From: DASRAP01 sp964503275
Lineage (GTDB): Bacteria; Gemmatimonadota; Gemmatimonadetes; Gemmatimonadales; Gemmatimonadaceae
Assembly (NCBI GenBank): GCA_964503275.1
Contig: CAZCZO010000006.1
Span: 62,001-126,000 of the forward strand
Direction of reading: 5' to 3'
Length of the DNA stretch: 64,000 nucleotides
Part shown: piece by piece, positions 44,996 through 53,543 of the stretch
How positions within the stretch are numbered: the first letter of the stretch is position 1
Layout: the number at the start of each line of letters is the position of its first letter
The notes under the pieces: model-generated
Databases searched by the model: none
Told to the model about the DNA's origin: nothing
The model's input: the letters and a program-made list of their open reading frames with translations, nothing else
Made by a program: the position numbers and the translations under genes

Positions 44996-46912
44996 TCAGT
45001 CTGAGAAGTGCCAGCGGACACCGTAGAAATTGATGCGCTGAGGGATCAGGAAGCCCGGGACGGCCTGGTAAGGAGTGCCGGTGTAATTCCGGAACTGCCA
45101 GGAGATGGTCGCCGTCCGAATACGGATCTCGATCCGCGATGACCAGTAGGCGGCCCCAGCGATCGTCAACGGCTCCTCGACCAGCGGCATCACCACGTCG
45201 CCGACGCTGCGGTACTCGATCGCGCCGCGGAACGTGAAGTCGCCGCGCGGGAACCGCTCCCGCCACTCCGTGTCGATGTACACGCGCGCCCGGACATCAA
45301 GGTCTGGGCGGTACGGCCCGGCCGAGTCCCATTGGATCGCCTGCACATCGAGGTTCAGCCGACGGTACAGCGGTCCGCGAAGGCTGAACGTCAGTCCGCG
45401 ACGCTCGGGCACCGCGACGCTGTCATAGTCCAACTGGAAGATGATGGGGGCGGCGAGACGCGCCCCCGCGACGACCAGCGACCCGGCCCCCAGGTCCCAT
45501 CCACGGACGCGCAGGCTACCGCCCGCTCGATACGACGTCGACGCGACCTCGGCGTTCGACCACATCGGCGCGCGCTGGCTCACGCCGCCATCAAGCGTGA
45601 CGCGGGAGCGCCAACGATACTGGGCGCTGACGTCCACCCGGCTGATCGAATCCTCGGCTTGCTGCTCATAGCGCGCCGACAGCGCGAGCCCCGACCGCTG
45701 CCACGATCCGCGCATCGTCGGTGACAGGTACCAAGCCTCGCCGACCATGCGATAGTGCGCACCGCCAGCGATCTGGAGCGCTCCCATGCTCCGACCGACC
45801 AGCGCCACGATCTGGCGTCGGGAGGCCGCGCTGTCCGGCACGACCGCAAGCGAGTCGCTGGCGTCGCGCGGCGTCGGCCGCACGCCAGCGACGGTATCTT
45901 CGCGCCACGACCCCGAGGCCGCGATCAGTTGCGCCCAGCTGCCGGGGCGCGATGGACTTCCGTACGCGGCCCGGGCGATGACCTGTGTCGCCGTGCCGGC
46001 GTACGGCGACAACTCCGCTGGTGCCTCGAGCACCCCGGTCGTCTTGTTCCGGCTTCGGCGATTGCGATGGATCGCCAGATCAGTCGACCACGCGCCCGCC
46101 GCCCACCCGACCCGACCGAACAACGACAGACCGTCGCCGTCGCCGCCCACCCGCCGGTTCAACGTGCCGAACTGTTGGAACCCGAACTGCGCGGCGACGC
46201 CGGTGGCGAAGCGACGGCCGAAGAATCCTCGGTAGAGGTTGGTGTCATCGTCGCCGGTGTATACATCGACGCGCGTGGTCGGGATGCGGCTCGTCACCCG
46301 CCAAGATCGCAGATGGACGCGGAGTTCCGTGGGCGTGGCTTCGACGGTGATCGCCTCCATGCTCCAGATATCCACGCTGCCGAGATCGCGGGCGGCGCCA
46401 GCCCGCAGATCGATCGCGTCGAGCTCGGCGCCGTCCAGGAAGATCCGCACGCGGGCAGGGTCCCCCATCCAGGTCACCACTTGCGGGGCCAAGATGTAAC
46501 CACTGCGCAGCACCGAAGTCCCCGGAATACGCTCCAACAGTTCCGCCAGCGACTGGGCCCCGGTCTGCGCGATCTGGTCGCCCTCCCAGCGATACAGATC
46601 ACCCGTGGCGGCGCCGAGCACGCCGGGCACCTCCGGGAGCGGGGGCTTGAACGTGTCGATCGGTGCGAGCACACGCGGACGCAGCGGCAGGGTGTCGCGC
46701 GCGCGGAGTGAGTCCCGCCGCGTCAGCGAATCGGGCCCCCGCAGCGAATCGCGACGGGACAAAGAATCCCGTCGCTGGATCGAGTCGCGCATCGCGAGCG
46801 AATCCCGACGCAGTGTCGAGTCGCGGACGCGAAGGGTGTCACGGCCCGTGCCCTGTGCGCCGGCGACCGTCGCTGCAGCGACGGTCACGGCGAGGACCAA
46901 CAACACGCGCAT
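44996..46912 (-). CDS. TonB-receptor-like outer-membrane protein with hexapeptide repeats
   Basis: The 638-residue protein has a signal peptide (cleavage near AGAQG, residue 19-21), nine hexapeptides of consensus RDSLxR at residues 24-77, a plug-like domain at about 100-200 (LAELLERIPGTSVLRSGY, RVRIFLDGAELD) and a beta-barrel rich in alternating aromatic and polar strands to the C-terminus. It resembles a small TonB-dependent receptor, but no substrate can be assigned and the barrel is shorter than in siderophore receptors. The gene starts three bases from the pepA stop, so it is the third gene of icd-pepA. Confidence 0.8.
   Translation of the reverse strand: MRVLLVLAVTVAAATVAGAQGTGRDTLRVRDSTLRRDSLAMRDSIQRRDSLSRRDSLRGPDSLTRRDSLRARDTLPLRPRVLAPIDTFKPPLPEVPGVLGAATGDLYRWEGDQIAQTGAQSLAELLERIPGTSVLRSGYILAPQVVTWMGDPARVRIFLDGAELDAIDLRAGAARDLGSVDIWSMEAITVEATPTELRVHLRSWRVTSRIPTTRVDVYTGDDDTNLYRGFFGRRFATGVAAQFGFQQFGTLNRRVGGDGDGLSLFGRVGWAAGAWSTDLAIHRNRRSRNKTTGVLEAPAELSPYAGTATQVIARAAYGSPSRPGSWAQLIAASGSWREDTVAGVRPTPRDASDSLAVVPDSAASRRQIVALVGRSMGALQIAGGAHYRMVGEAWYLSPTMRGSWQRSGLALSARYEQQAEDSISRVDVSAQYRWRSRVTLDGGVSQRAPMWSNAEVASTSYRAGGSLRVRGWDLGAGSLVVAGARLAAPIIFQLDYDSVAVPERRGLTFSLRGPLYRRLNLDVQAIQWDSAGPYRPDLDVRARVYIDTEWRERFPRGDFTFRGAIEYRSVGDVVMPLVEEPLTIAGAAYWSSRIEIRIRTATISWQFRNYTGTPYQAVPGFLIPQRINFYGVRWHFSD
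46682..46843 (-). repeat. Nine in-frame 18-base repeats coding RDSLxR
   Basis: Residues 24-77 of the outer-membrane protein are exactly nine hexapeptides in register: RDTLRV, RDSTLR, RDSLAM, RDSIQR, RDSLSR, RDSLRG, PDSLTR, RDSLRA, RDTLPL. The 162 bases therefore repeat with an 18-base period, although codons have drifted. The stretch sits directly after the signal peptide and would form a charged periplasmic linker. Confidence 0.9.
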
Positions 46913-46915
46913 GGC

Positions 46916-48397
46916 TCAGCCGACTCGGCCGCGCACGAACTCCACGAACGTCCCGACGGGGGTTCCGGTGGGCCCCTTCGGAATGAACCCGAGATCCGAT
47001 TCCGAGTACGCGGTACCGGCGATGTCGAGATGCGCCCACGGGTACTCGCCGATGAACGACGCGAGGAAGTGTGCGGCCGTGATGGTGCCCGCCGCTCGCC
47101 CGCCGGAGTTCTTGACGTCGGCGACATCGGAGGTGATGAGTTCGCGGTAGCTGTCCCAGAGCGGCAAGCGCCAGCCAGGTTCGGCCGCGCGGGATGCCGC
47201 CGAGAGCAGCTCCTCCGCCAGATCGCCGTCAGTCCCGAGGACCGCCGTCGCGCTGTGCCCCAGCGCGATCACGCAGGCGCCGGTGAGCGTCGCCGCGTCG
47301 ACGACGGCGGCCGGCTTGAAGCGGATCGCGTACGTCAACAGGTCCGCCAACACCATACGCCCCTCCGCGTCGGTGTTGATCACTTCGATCGTCTTGCCAT
47401 TCATCGCGCGGATCACATCACCGGGCTTGTAGGCCTCACCCGAGGGCATGTTCGTGGTCGCGCCGATCAGACCGACCACATTGATCGGCAGGCCGAGCCG
47501 CCCGATGGCCTCCATCGCGCCGAGCACGCCCGCCGCGCCGCACATGTCGAACTTCATCCACTCCATTCCGGCCGCGGGCTTGATCGAGATGCCGCCGGTG
47601 TCGAAACAGAGCCCTTTGCCGACCAGCACGATCGGCGCCTGTCGCCCGCCGCCGCGATGTTCGAGCGCGACGAGCCGCGGTTCCTGCGCGGTGCCTTGGG
47701 CCACCGCCAGGAAGGCGCCCGCCTTGAGGGCGGTGAGTTCGGACCGTCCGAGCACGGTGAGCTTCATGTTGTGCGTGCGCGCGATCTGCCGCGCCGTATC
47801 CGCCAGGAAGTCCGGCGTGCACAGATTCGGCGGCATCATGCCGAGCCGCCGTGCCAACGCGTAGCCTGCCGCGATCGCACTGCCGCTGCGCACCCCGGCA
47901 CGGAGCGATGCTCCGTCCGTCGGCGCGATCACGAGGACCTCGGTGAGCGCATCGCGCCGGTCCTCTTCGGGGACGGGCGATTTGAGGTCCGCGTACTCCC
48001 AGGCACCCAGGGAGGCTCCGATCGTCACCGCCTCAGCCTCGACCGTCGACAACGGACCGGCGAAGACCGCCATGGTGGCCGCACCCATCCCCTTGCCCGC
48101 CCGTGCGGCGATCGCAGCCGCACGCCGCAGTGCCGGCACGCGATCCTCGGTCCCCAATCCGACCAGGACGAGGCGGACCGGGCCACCGGCGCGACCGGCA
48201 CGGCTGATGACGAACTGTTCATCGCGCCGGCCGCGGAAATCGCGCCGTCGGCACGCCGCGCTGAGCTGCCCGCCGAAGCGTACGTCGAGCTTCTTGAGCG
48301 CCGGCGGCAGCGCGGTCGTCTGCGGCAGCAGGACCGCCAGCAACGGGACGCGCACCGCCGACGGGTCGCCGAGCCGAGCTACGAGGTTCAAGGACAT
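46916..48397 (-). CDS. pepA: Leucyl aminopeptidase (M17)
   Basis: Zinc- or manganese-dependent exopeptidase removing N-terminal residues; some PepA proteins also bind DNA. The 493-residue product has the catalytic segments LVGKGLCFDTGGISIKP (Lys, Asp) and the signature NTDAEGRMVLAD. I chose the ATG at 48397 because family members start here (MSLNLVARLG); a GTG at 48433 overlapping the icd stop as GTGA would add 12 residues and is possible given how common such overlaps are here. Confidence 0.94.
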   Translation of the reverse strand: MSLNLVARLGDPSAVRVPLLAVLLPQTTALPPALKKLDVRFGGQLSAACRRRDFRGRRDEQFVISRAGRAGGPVRLVLVGLGTEDRVPALRRAAAIAARAGKGMGAATMAVFAGPLSTVEAEAVTIGASLGAWEYADLKSPVPEEDRRDALTEVLVIAPTDGASLRAGVRSGSAIAAGYALARRLGMMPPNLCTPDFLADTARQIARTHNMKLTVLGRSELTALKAGAFLAVAQGTAQEPRLVALEHRGGGRQAPIVLVGKGLCFDTGGISIKPAAGMEWMKFDMCGAAGVLGAMEAIGRLGLPINVVGLIGATTNMPSGEAYKPGDVIRAMNGKTIEVINTDAEGRMVLADLLTYAIRFKPAAVVDAATLTGACVIALGHSATAVLGTDGDLAEELLSAASRAAEPGWRLPLWDSYRELITSDVADVKNSGGRAAGTITAAHFLASFIGEYPWAHLDIAGTAYSESDLGFIPKGPTGTPVGTFVEFVRGRVG

Positions 48398-48429
48398 GGG
48401 GACCGACACAGGTGAGGGGTGCGACGCGA

Positions 48430-49668
48430 TCACGCGTGCATCGCGGCGATCATCGCATCGGCGAACTCGGAGGTCTTCACTTCACGCGCGCCCGGCATCT
48501 GTCGTGCGAGATCGTAGGTGACGGTCTTCGCCGCGATCGCCTGCTCCATGCCGCGGGTGATCAGCGCTGCCGCCTCGGTCCACCCCATATGCTCGAACAT
48601 CATCACCCCCGACAGGATCACGGACCCGGGGTTGATCTTGTCCAGACCGGCATACTTCGGTGCCGTACCGTGCGTCGCTTCGAATACCGCCACACCGTCC
48701 CCAACGTTCCCACCGGGTGCGATGCCGAGGCCGCCGACCTGCGCGGCGGCCGCGTCGGACACATAGTCGCCGTTCAGATTCGGCGTCGCGATGACCGAGT
48801 ACTCGTCCGGGCGCAGGAGCAGCTGCTGGAACATCGAGTCGGCGATCCGGTCCTTGATCAACACCGTGCCGGCAGGGACCGCCCCGGTCACCGCGCTCTC
48901 CGCGATGGTCTGGGCGCCGAAGCGCTCGGCCGCGACCTCGTAGCCCCAGTCGCGGAAGCCGCCTTCGGTGAACTTCATGATGTTCCCCTTGTGCATGAGC
49001 GTCACCGACGGGCGCCCGTGCTTGATCGCGTAGGTGATGGCCATCGCGACCAATCGCTTGGACCCGAACGGCGACATCGGCTTGATGCCGATCGCGGAGC
49101 CCTCACGGATCTGCTTGCCATACTCGCGTCCGATGAACTCGCGCAGTCCGTTCGCCTCGGTGCTCCCCGCCTTGAACTCGATCCCCGAGTACACATCCTC
49201 GATGTTCTCGCGAAAGATCACCACGTTCAGCTTCCCGGGCGCCTTCACGGGGGCGCCGACGCCCTCGAAGTACCGCACCGGCCGGATGCAGGCGTACAGA
49301 TCGAGTTCCTGTCGGAGCGCCACGTTGAGCGACCGGATCCCCGTGCCCACCGGCGTGGTGAGTGGCCCCTTGATCCCGACGCGGAACTCGCCGAAGGCCT
49401 GGATCGTCTCGGCCGGCAGCCAGTCGCCGAAGCGGTCATGTGCCTTCTCACCAGCGAAGACTTCCATCCAGTGGATCCGTCGCGTGCCGCCATAGGCGCG
49501 CGCGACCGCGGCGTCGAACACGCGGACCGAGGCCCGCCAGATGTCGACCCCAGTGCCATCGCCTTCGATGAACGGGATGATGGGATTGTCAGGAACGACG
49601 AGGTCGCCGTTGCGGAAGTCGATGCGGTCGCCCGAGGCCGGGACCGTCGAGAGTTTGTAGGTCGTCAT
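48430..49668 (-). CDS. icd: NADP-dependent isocitrate dehydrogenase
   Basis: Oxidises isocitrate to 2-oxoglutarate. The 412-residue protein is of the E. coli type: IPFIEGDGTGVDIW near residue 32, the phosphorylatable serine region GIRSLNVALRQ, EDVYSGIEF, and the metal and cofactor segments LNGDYVSDAAAAQVGG and EATHGTAPKYAG. The Lys and Tyr typical of NADP enzymes appear conserved in the HGTAPKYAG segment. aceK is not in the window. A promoter with an inverted repeat in its spacer lies immediately upstream. Confidence 0.97.
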   Translation of the reverse strand: MTTYKLSTVPASGDRIDFRNGDLVVPDNPIIPFIEGDGTGVDIWRASVRVFDAAVARAYGGTRRIHWMEVFAGEKAHDRFGDWLPAETIQAFGEFRVGIKGPLTTPVGTGIRSLNVALRQELDLYACIRPVRYFEGVGAPVKAPGKLNVVIFRENIEDVYSGIEFKAGSTEANGLREFIGREYGKQIREGSAIGIKPMSPFGSKRLVAMAITYAIKHGRPSVTLMHKGNIMKFTEGGFRDWGYEVAAERFGAQTIAESAVTGAVPAGTVLIKDRIADSMFQQLLLRPDEYSVIATPNLNGDYVSDAAAAQVGGLGIAPGGNVGDGVAVFEATHGTAPKYAGLDKINPGSVILSGVMMFEHMGWTEAAALITRGMEQAIAAKTVTYDLARQMPGAREVKTSEFADAMIAAMHA

Positions 49669-49674
49669 GCGCGA

Positions 49675-49703
49675 AACCTAGGACGCCTCACCGCGTCCAA
49701 CAA
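49675..49703 (-). promoter_or_regulatory. Candidate icd promoter with inverted repeat in the spacer
   Basis: Minus-strand TTGTTG (49703-49698), 17-base spacer, TAGGTT (49680-49675), then six bases to the ATG. The spacer and its edge contain a perfect 6-bp inverted repeat, GGACGC at 49681-49686 and GCGTCC at 49693-49698, centred between the boxes. A protein bound there would cover the promoter. The placement again predicts a leaderless mRNA. Confidence 0.42.
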
Positions 49704-49719
49704 GACGCCGACGAGGGCC

Positions 49720-50688
49720 TCAGACGACCGGATCGGGCAGTGGGCGACCAGCGAAGTGGGCGTCGAGGTTGGCCAGGACCCGCTCGCCCATCGCGACCCG
49801 CGTCTCGAGGGTCGCACTGCCCAGATGCGGGAGCAGTACGACTTGCGGCCGCACCAGCATCTCGGGTGCGATGTGGGGTTCGCGGGCATGCACGTCGAGG
49901 CCCGCACCGGCGAGGATCCCGGCATCGATGGCCGCGAGGAGGTCCGACTCGTTCACGATGTCACCGCGCGCGGTGTTGATGAGGAATGAGCCGGGCCGCG
50001 CCGCAGCGAGCACCGCGGCATCGATCATGCCGCGCGTCGTCGGCGTCGACGGACAGTGCACGGAGACGATATCGCTGCTCGCGAACAGCGCCTGGAGCGA
50101 CGGGACGGCCGTCCCGAGGACGTCGACGCCGGGCGCGGTCGGCCGAGGCGTGAAATACCGGATCGGCATCCCGAAGCCGTGGTGCGCGCGATGCGCGACG
50201 GCTTGACCGATCCGGCCATAGCCGACGATCCCGAGGGTCATACCGCTGAGCCGACGACCCAGCAGATGGGTGGGGCGCCACCCCTGCCATGCGCCAGCGC
50301 GCAGCTCGCGCTCCCCTTCTCCGAGGCGGCGGACCGTCGCCAGCATCAACGCGATGGTGAGGTCGGCCGTGTCGGCCGTCAGGACGCCGGGGGTGTTCGT
50401 CACCGCGATCCCCAGGGCACGCGCCTGTGCGACGGCGATGTGCTCGGTGCCGACGCCGAAGTTCGCCAAGAGCGCCGCCCGGCTCGGCGCCTCCGGCAGC
50501 GCATCGGGTCCGACCCGATCCGCGACCGAGCACACGATCGCATCGTACTGCCCCCACGCGGCGCGGATCCGCTCGGGCGGCCACGTTGCATCAGTGGGGT
50601 TCAGGTCGCAGTCATAGCGCGCCGTCAGGTCGGCCTCGATCGGCGCGGGCAGTCGCCGCAACACGGCGACCCGCGGCCGCTCCGTCAC
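49720..50688 (-). CDS. D-2-hydroxyacid dehydrogenase (glyoxylate/hydroxypyruvate reductase or SerA-like)
   Basis: NAD(P)-dependent enzyme acting on 2-keto or 2-hydroxy acids. The 322 residues show NFGVGTEHI, the nucleotide fold GIVGYGRIGQAVA, INTARGDIVNE (catalytic Arg) and PHLGSAT (catalytic His). There is no C-terminal ACT or regulatory domain as in long SerA. The GTG overlaps the stop of the adjacent aminotransferase. Together they could run serine to glycerate via hydroxypyruvate, or 3-phosphoglycerate to phosphoserine; sequence alone does not settle which. Confidence 0.88.
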   Translation of the reverse strand: MTERPRVAVLRRLPAPIEADLTARYDCDLNPTDATWPPERIRAAWGQYDAIVCSVADRVGPDALPEAPSRAALLANFGVGTEHIAVAQARALGIAVTNTPGVLTADTADLTIALMLATVRRLGEGERELRAGAWQGWRPTHLLGRRLSGMTLGIVGYGRIGQAVAHRAHHGFGMPIRYFTPRPTAPGVDVLGTAVPSLQALFASSDIVSVHCPSTPTTRGMIDAAVLAAARPGSFLINTARGDIVNESDLLAAIDAGILAGAGLDVHAREPHIAPEMLVRPQVVLLPHLGSATLETRVAMGERVLANLDAHFAGRPLPDPVV

Positions 50689-51854
50689 GCCGATGCCGCG
50701 CTGCGAAAGCTGGCCTGCGCCGCCGCGACGCCACGCCCCGCAGCGATCGGCACACCGACATCCTGCAGCGCCATCTCGACGCCGCCGAGCGCGCCGAGCA
50801 GCATCAATTCGTTCAGATCACCGAGATGGCCGATGCGGAAGAGCTTGCCGGCGAGCGCGCCGAGTCCCGCCCCCAGCGAGAGACGGTAGCGATGGAACGC
50901 GCGCGACAGCAGCGCCGGTGCTTCGCCACCGGGCAGCATCACCGCGGTGACCGTGTTGCTCGCGATCGACTCCGCGGTCGCACAGAGCGGGAGCCCCCAC
51001 GCCGCCACCGCAGCGCGTACGCCGCGCGCGAGGTGCTGGTGTCGTGCCGCGACATTGGGCATCCCTTCGTCCAGCAGCATCGTGAGCGACTCCTGCAATC
51101 CATACAGCAGCGACAGGGCTGGCGTGTACGGGAAGTACCCGGCGTCGTTGTTCGTGATCATCGGACGCAGGTCGAAGAAGGCCCGTGGACAGGTGGCCTC
51201 GGCCACCCGCTGCAGGGCCCGCGGGCTGACGGCGAGGATCCCGAGCCCGGCCGGGAGCATGAATCCCTTCTGACTGCCGGTGATCGCCAGATCCACGCCC
51301 CACGCGTCCATCTGGAAGTCGAGCGACGCGATCGAGCTGACCCCATCCACGTACAGCAGCGCCGGGTGGTCCGCCGCGTCGAGGGCGCGCCGCACGGCCG
51401 CGATGTCGCTGGTCACGCCCGTCGACGTCTCGTTGTGCGCGACCAGAACGCCGCGGATGCGACGATCCGTGTCGGCGCGCAGCGCGGCTTCGATCGCCTC
51501 CACCGGCGCGGCCGTCCCCCACGGCGCATCGAGCACGTCGACCACGAACCCCAGCCGCTGCGCCGCATCGACGAAGAGGTGCGAGAACTGCCCGTAGCGG
51601 GTGCCCAGCAACCGGTCGCCGGGATGCAGCGTGTTCACCAACGCCGCCTCCCACATCCCGCTGCCCGTCGCGGGGAACACGAACGCGCGCGCCTGCTCGC
51701 TGCCCACGATGCGCGGCAGCCGATCCAAGATGTCCCGCACTAAATGGGGGAACTCAGGCGACCGATGGTCCGCCATAGCGCGATGCATCGCGCGGAGGAT
51801 ACGATCCGGGACGTTGGTCGGCCCGGGCACGTAGAGGAAGTCACGACCAGGCAT
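50685..51854 (-). CDS. Class V aminotransferase (serine-glyoxylate or alanine-glyoxylate type)
   Basis: PLP enzyme of 389 residues. It begins FLYVPGPTNVPDRIL, has FPATGSGMWEAAL, VDGVSSIASLDFQMDAWGVD (given as parts) and the PLP lysine in GSQKGFMLPAGLG. These features match the serine-glyoxylate/alanine-glyoxylate group. Some relatives of this group serve in serine synthesis instead. It overlaps the dehydrogenase gene by four bases and follows the Hpt gene by nine. Confidence 0.88.
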   Translation of the reverse strand: MPGRDFLYVPGPTNVPDRILRAMHRAMADHRSPEFPHLVRDILDRLPRIVGSEQARAFVFPATGSGMWEAALVNTLHPGDRLLGTRYGQFSHLFVDAAQRLGFVVDVLDAPWGTAAPVEAIEAALRADTDRRIRGVLVAHNETSTGVTSDIAAVRRALDAADHPALLYVDGVSSIASLDFQMDAWGVDLAITGSQKGFMLPAGLGILAVSPRALQRVAEATCPRAFFDLRPMITNNDAGYFPYTPALSLLYGLQESLTMLLDEGMPNVAARHQHLARGVRAAVAAWGLPLCATAESIASNTVTAVMLPGGEAPALLSRAFHRYRLSLGAGLGALAGKLFRIGHLGDLNELMLLGALGGVEMALQDVGVPIAAGRGVAAAQASFRSAASA

Positions 51855-51863
51855 GGCGCTGAC

Positions 51864-52235
51864 TCAGTGAGGGAATCCGCGATCGACCAACCACTGGTCG
51901 ACGGACGCGACGGCGGTCGCGATGGCGGATCGCACGGCGGGGATCCGGTCCAATGCCGCGTCCGAGGCGAGTCGTTCGACCTCGCCGCACAGCGCCTGCA
52001 ACCGGGTGGCGCCCACCTGACCGGAGCTGCCTTTGAGGGCGTGCGCCGCTTGGCGGATGGCGTCGGTGTCACCGTCCGCGAGGCCGGTGTCGATGGCCGC
52101 CAGCCGGATCCGGACCTGCTCTCGGTAGAGCCCCACCAGCTGGGTCAGCAATGGCATTCCGCCGAACGCACGGAGGCCCTCGAGGATCGTGGGGTCCACG
52201 GCCTCGGTCGAGGGAGTGGCTGGGGTGTCGGACAC
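51864..52235 (-). CDS. Histidine phosphotransfer (Hpt) domain protein
   Basis: A 123-residue four-helix protein with the phosphoacceptor motif AAHALKGSSGQVGA, His at about residue 65. Such stand-alone Hpt proteins relay phosphate between hybrid kinases and response regulators. No kinase or receiver domain is encoded nearby. The GTG at 52235 is chosen because the longer frame runs into the tRNA gene. The ribosome binding site is poor. Confidence 0.85.
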   Translation of the reverse strand: MSDTPATPSTEAVDPTILEGLRAFGGMPLLTQLVGLYREQVRIRLAAIDTGLADGDTDAIRQAAHALKGSSGQVGATRLQALCGEVERLASDAALDRIPAVRSAIATAVASVDQWLVDRGFPH

Positions 52236-52298
52236 GTGAAGGAACGGGCGGCGGAGGCTTCGCGGCCCGAGTGGGCGGCCAGACTCAACTACGGAGAA

Positions 52299-52383
52299 TG
52301 CCCGGGGCGGGACTCGAACCCGCAAGCTCGCGAGGAGCGGGGGATTTTGAGTCCCCTGCGTCTACCAATTCCACCACCCGGGC
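52299..52383 (-). tRNA. tRNA-Leu (anticodon CAA)
   Basis: The 85-base minus-strand sequence folds as a class II tRNA: acceptor GCCCGGG (52383-52377) with CCCGGGC plus A, D loop with AATTGGTAGAC, anticodon stem GGGGA/TCCCC with loop CTCAAAA giving CAA, a long variable arm and a T arm with TTCGAGT. It reads UUG. The CCA end is not encoded. Confidence 0.95.
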
Positions 52384-52394
52384 AACGCACCGGA

Positions 52395-52423
52395 ATAGTA
52401 CTACCGGTACCTCACGGCATCAA
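52395..52423 (-). promoter_or_regulatory. Promoter of tRNA-Leu
   Basis: TTGATG (52423-52418) and TACTAT (52400-52395) on the minus strand, 17 bases apart, each match the sigma70 consensus at four of six positions. The start point would be about 52388, five bases before the mature tRNA. The -35 box overlaps the stop codon of the upstream LTxxQ gene. Confidence 0.6.
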
Positions 52424-52998
52424 TCGGCCGGTGGTGGAACGCGCCGCGCGGTGGGTGGCGGTGGCGGGCGGCGGCCGTCGGGCGCGCCGGGCCCACGTCC
52501 GCGTCCGGCCTCGTGCGACTCGGCTGCGCGACGCAGTTCGTCGGAGCGACGCGTCAGTTCCTCCTCGAACGCGAAATAGCGGGCGCGTTGTACCGGCGTC
52601 AGGAACTGGGACAGCGCGCGCTGCTCGTCCTCCAGGAGACTGAGACGTTCCCGCTGCAGCTCCAGCACGCGATCCAAGAGGGTACCCACCTCGGCCTGGT
52701 TGACGCTGTCCTTCACGCGCATCGCGTCCCGCAGTGACTGGCGGGTGGCCCGGTCGTCGCGTCCGAGCGCGATGCGGCGCGGTCCGAAGCGGGCGCTATG
52801 CTCGCGCATCTGCCGCACCTGCGCATCGGACAAGCGCAACTGCTCGCGCAGCAGCTCTCCCATCCGCTCTTGGATCCGCCGGTCGAGCTCCGCGGGTGGG
52901 CGACGGCTGCTGTCGGCGCCCCGACCCATGGAGCCGCGCTGCGCCTCGGCGCTCGAGACCACGAGCGCCAGGGCGAACAGACTGAGGAGCGTGCGCAT
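52420..52998 (-). CDS. LTxxQ (Spy/CpxP/CnrX-like) periplasmic protein
   Basis: The 192 residues start with a signal peptide (MRTLLSLFALALVVSSAEAQ), followed by a charged helical body and the motif LTPVQRARYF that marks the LTxxQ family. The C-terminal 35 residues are Pro/Arg/Gly-rich. Family members act as periplasmic chaperones (Spy, CpxP) or metal-sensing anti-sigma partners (CnrX). It follows the sigma and anti-sigma genes with a TGATG overlap, so a sensor role for that module is likely. Confidence 0.8.
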   Translation of the reverse strand: MRTLLSLFALALVVSSAEAQRGSMGRGADSSRRPPAELDRRIQERMGELLREQLRLSDAQVRQMREHSARFGPRRIALGRDDRATRQSLRDAMRVKDSVNQAEVGTLLDRVLELQRERLSLLEDEQRALSQFLTPVQRARYFAFEEELTRRSDELRRAAESHEAGRGRGPGAPDGRRPPPPPTARRVPPPAD

Positions 52999-53543
52999 CA
53001 GTCGCCACCTCCTACGGCATCGGCCAAACCAGAGCGCGGAGCCGGATCGAGCGACGGCAACCCATCGAACCGCTCGAGCTGGTCGAAGAGCACGTCCAGT
53101 TCCTCGTCATCGAAGTCGGCGAGCCCCTGCCCGAAGCTCACCGGGAGCGGCGCGTCGGAGACCGCGACCACGGTCGTCTCCGCGACGCCGCGCCCCAGAT
53201 CCCCATCGCGCTGACCCGTGAACGAACGTTCGACGATGGCGAGCGAGATCCCACCCAGGGCCACCGTCGCGAGCGCGGCCGCCCACTGCCACGAGCGGGC
53301 GCGCCTCGCTCCCGCTCGCCGCGCGGTCGGCGCGGGCACTGCGGCGACGATGCGGTCCACGTCGACCGAGGGCGCGATGGACAACGCAGCCCGCGCCTCG
53401 CGCAAGAAGCGGAGCTCGTCCACCAGCTCCGGATCCGACCCGATCGCGCGCTCCAGCGCGGTGCGCTCCTCCACCGACCCCAGGTCGTGGACGAGGTCGA
53501 TGAGTCGATCCTGTTGTTCCCCGCGATCCAAGTGCTCAGTCAT
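52998..53543 (-). CDS. Putative membrane anti-sigma factor
   Basis: The 181-residue product has a cytoplasmic N-terminal helical part (LIDLVHDLGSVEERTALERAI and following), one transmembrane helix at about 85-105 and an acidic periplasmic tail (DFDDEELDVLFDQLERF). It lacks the His-Cys-Cys zinc motif of ZAS anti-sigma factors. The ATG lies inside the end of the sigma gene (eight-base overlap), the classic arrangement for sigma and anti-sigma pairs. The identification rests on position and topology; no domain is recognisable with certainty. Confidence 0.75.
   Translation of the reverse strand: MTEHLDRGEQQDRLIDLVHDLGSVEERTALERAIGSDPELVDELRFLREARAALSIAPSVDVDRIVAAVPAPTARRAGARRARSWQWAAALATVALGGISLAIVERSFTGQRDGDLGRGVAETTVVAVSDAPLPVSFGQGLADFDDEELDVLFDQLERFDGLPSLDPAPRSGLADAVGGGD

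Noticed and set aside
52151..52384. Short proteins such as MPGAGLEPASS and MRVRVPPRAF
   Set aside because: These are translations across the tRNA-Leu gene, a well-known annotation artefact.
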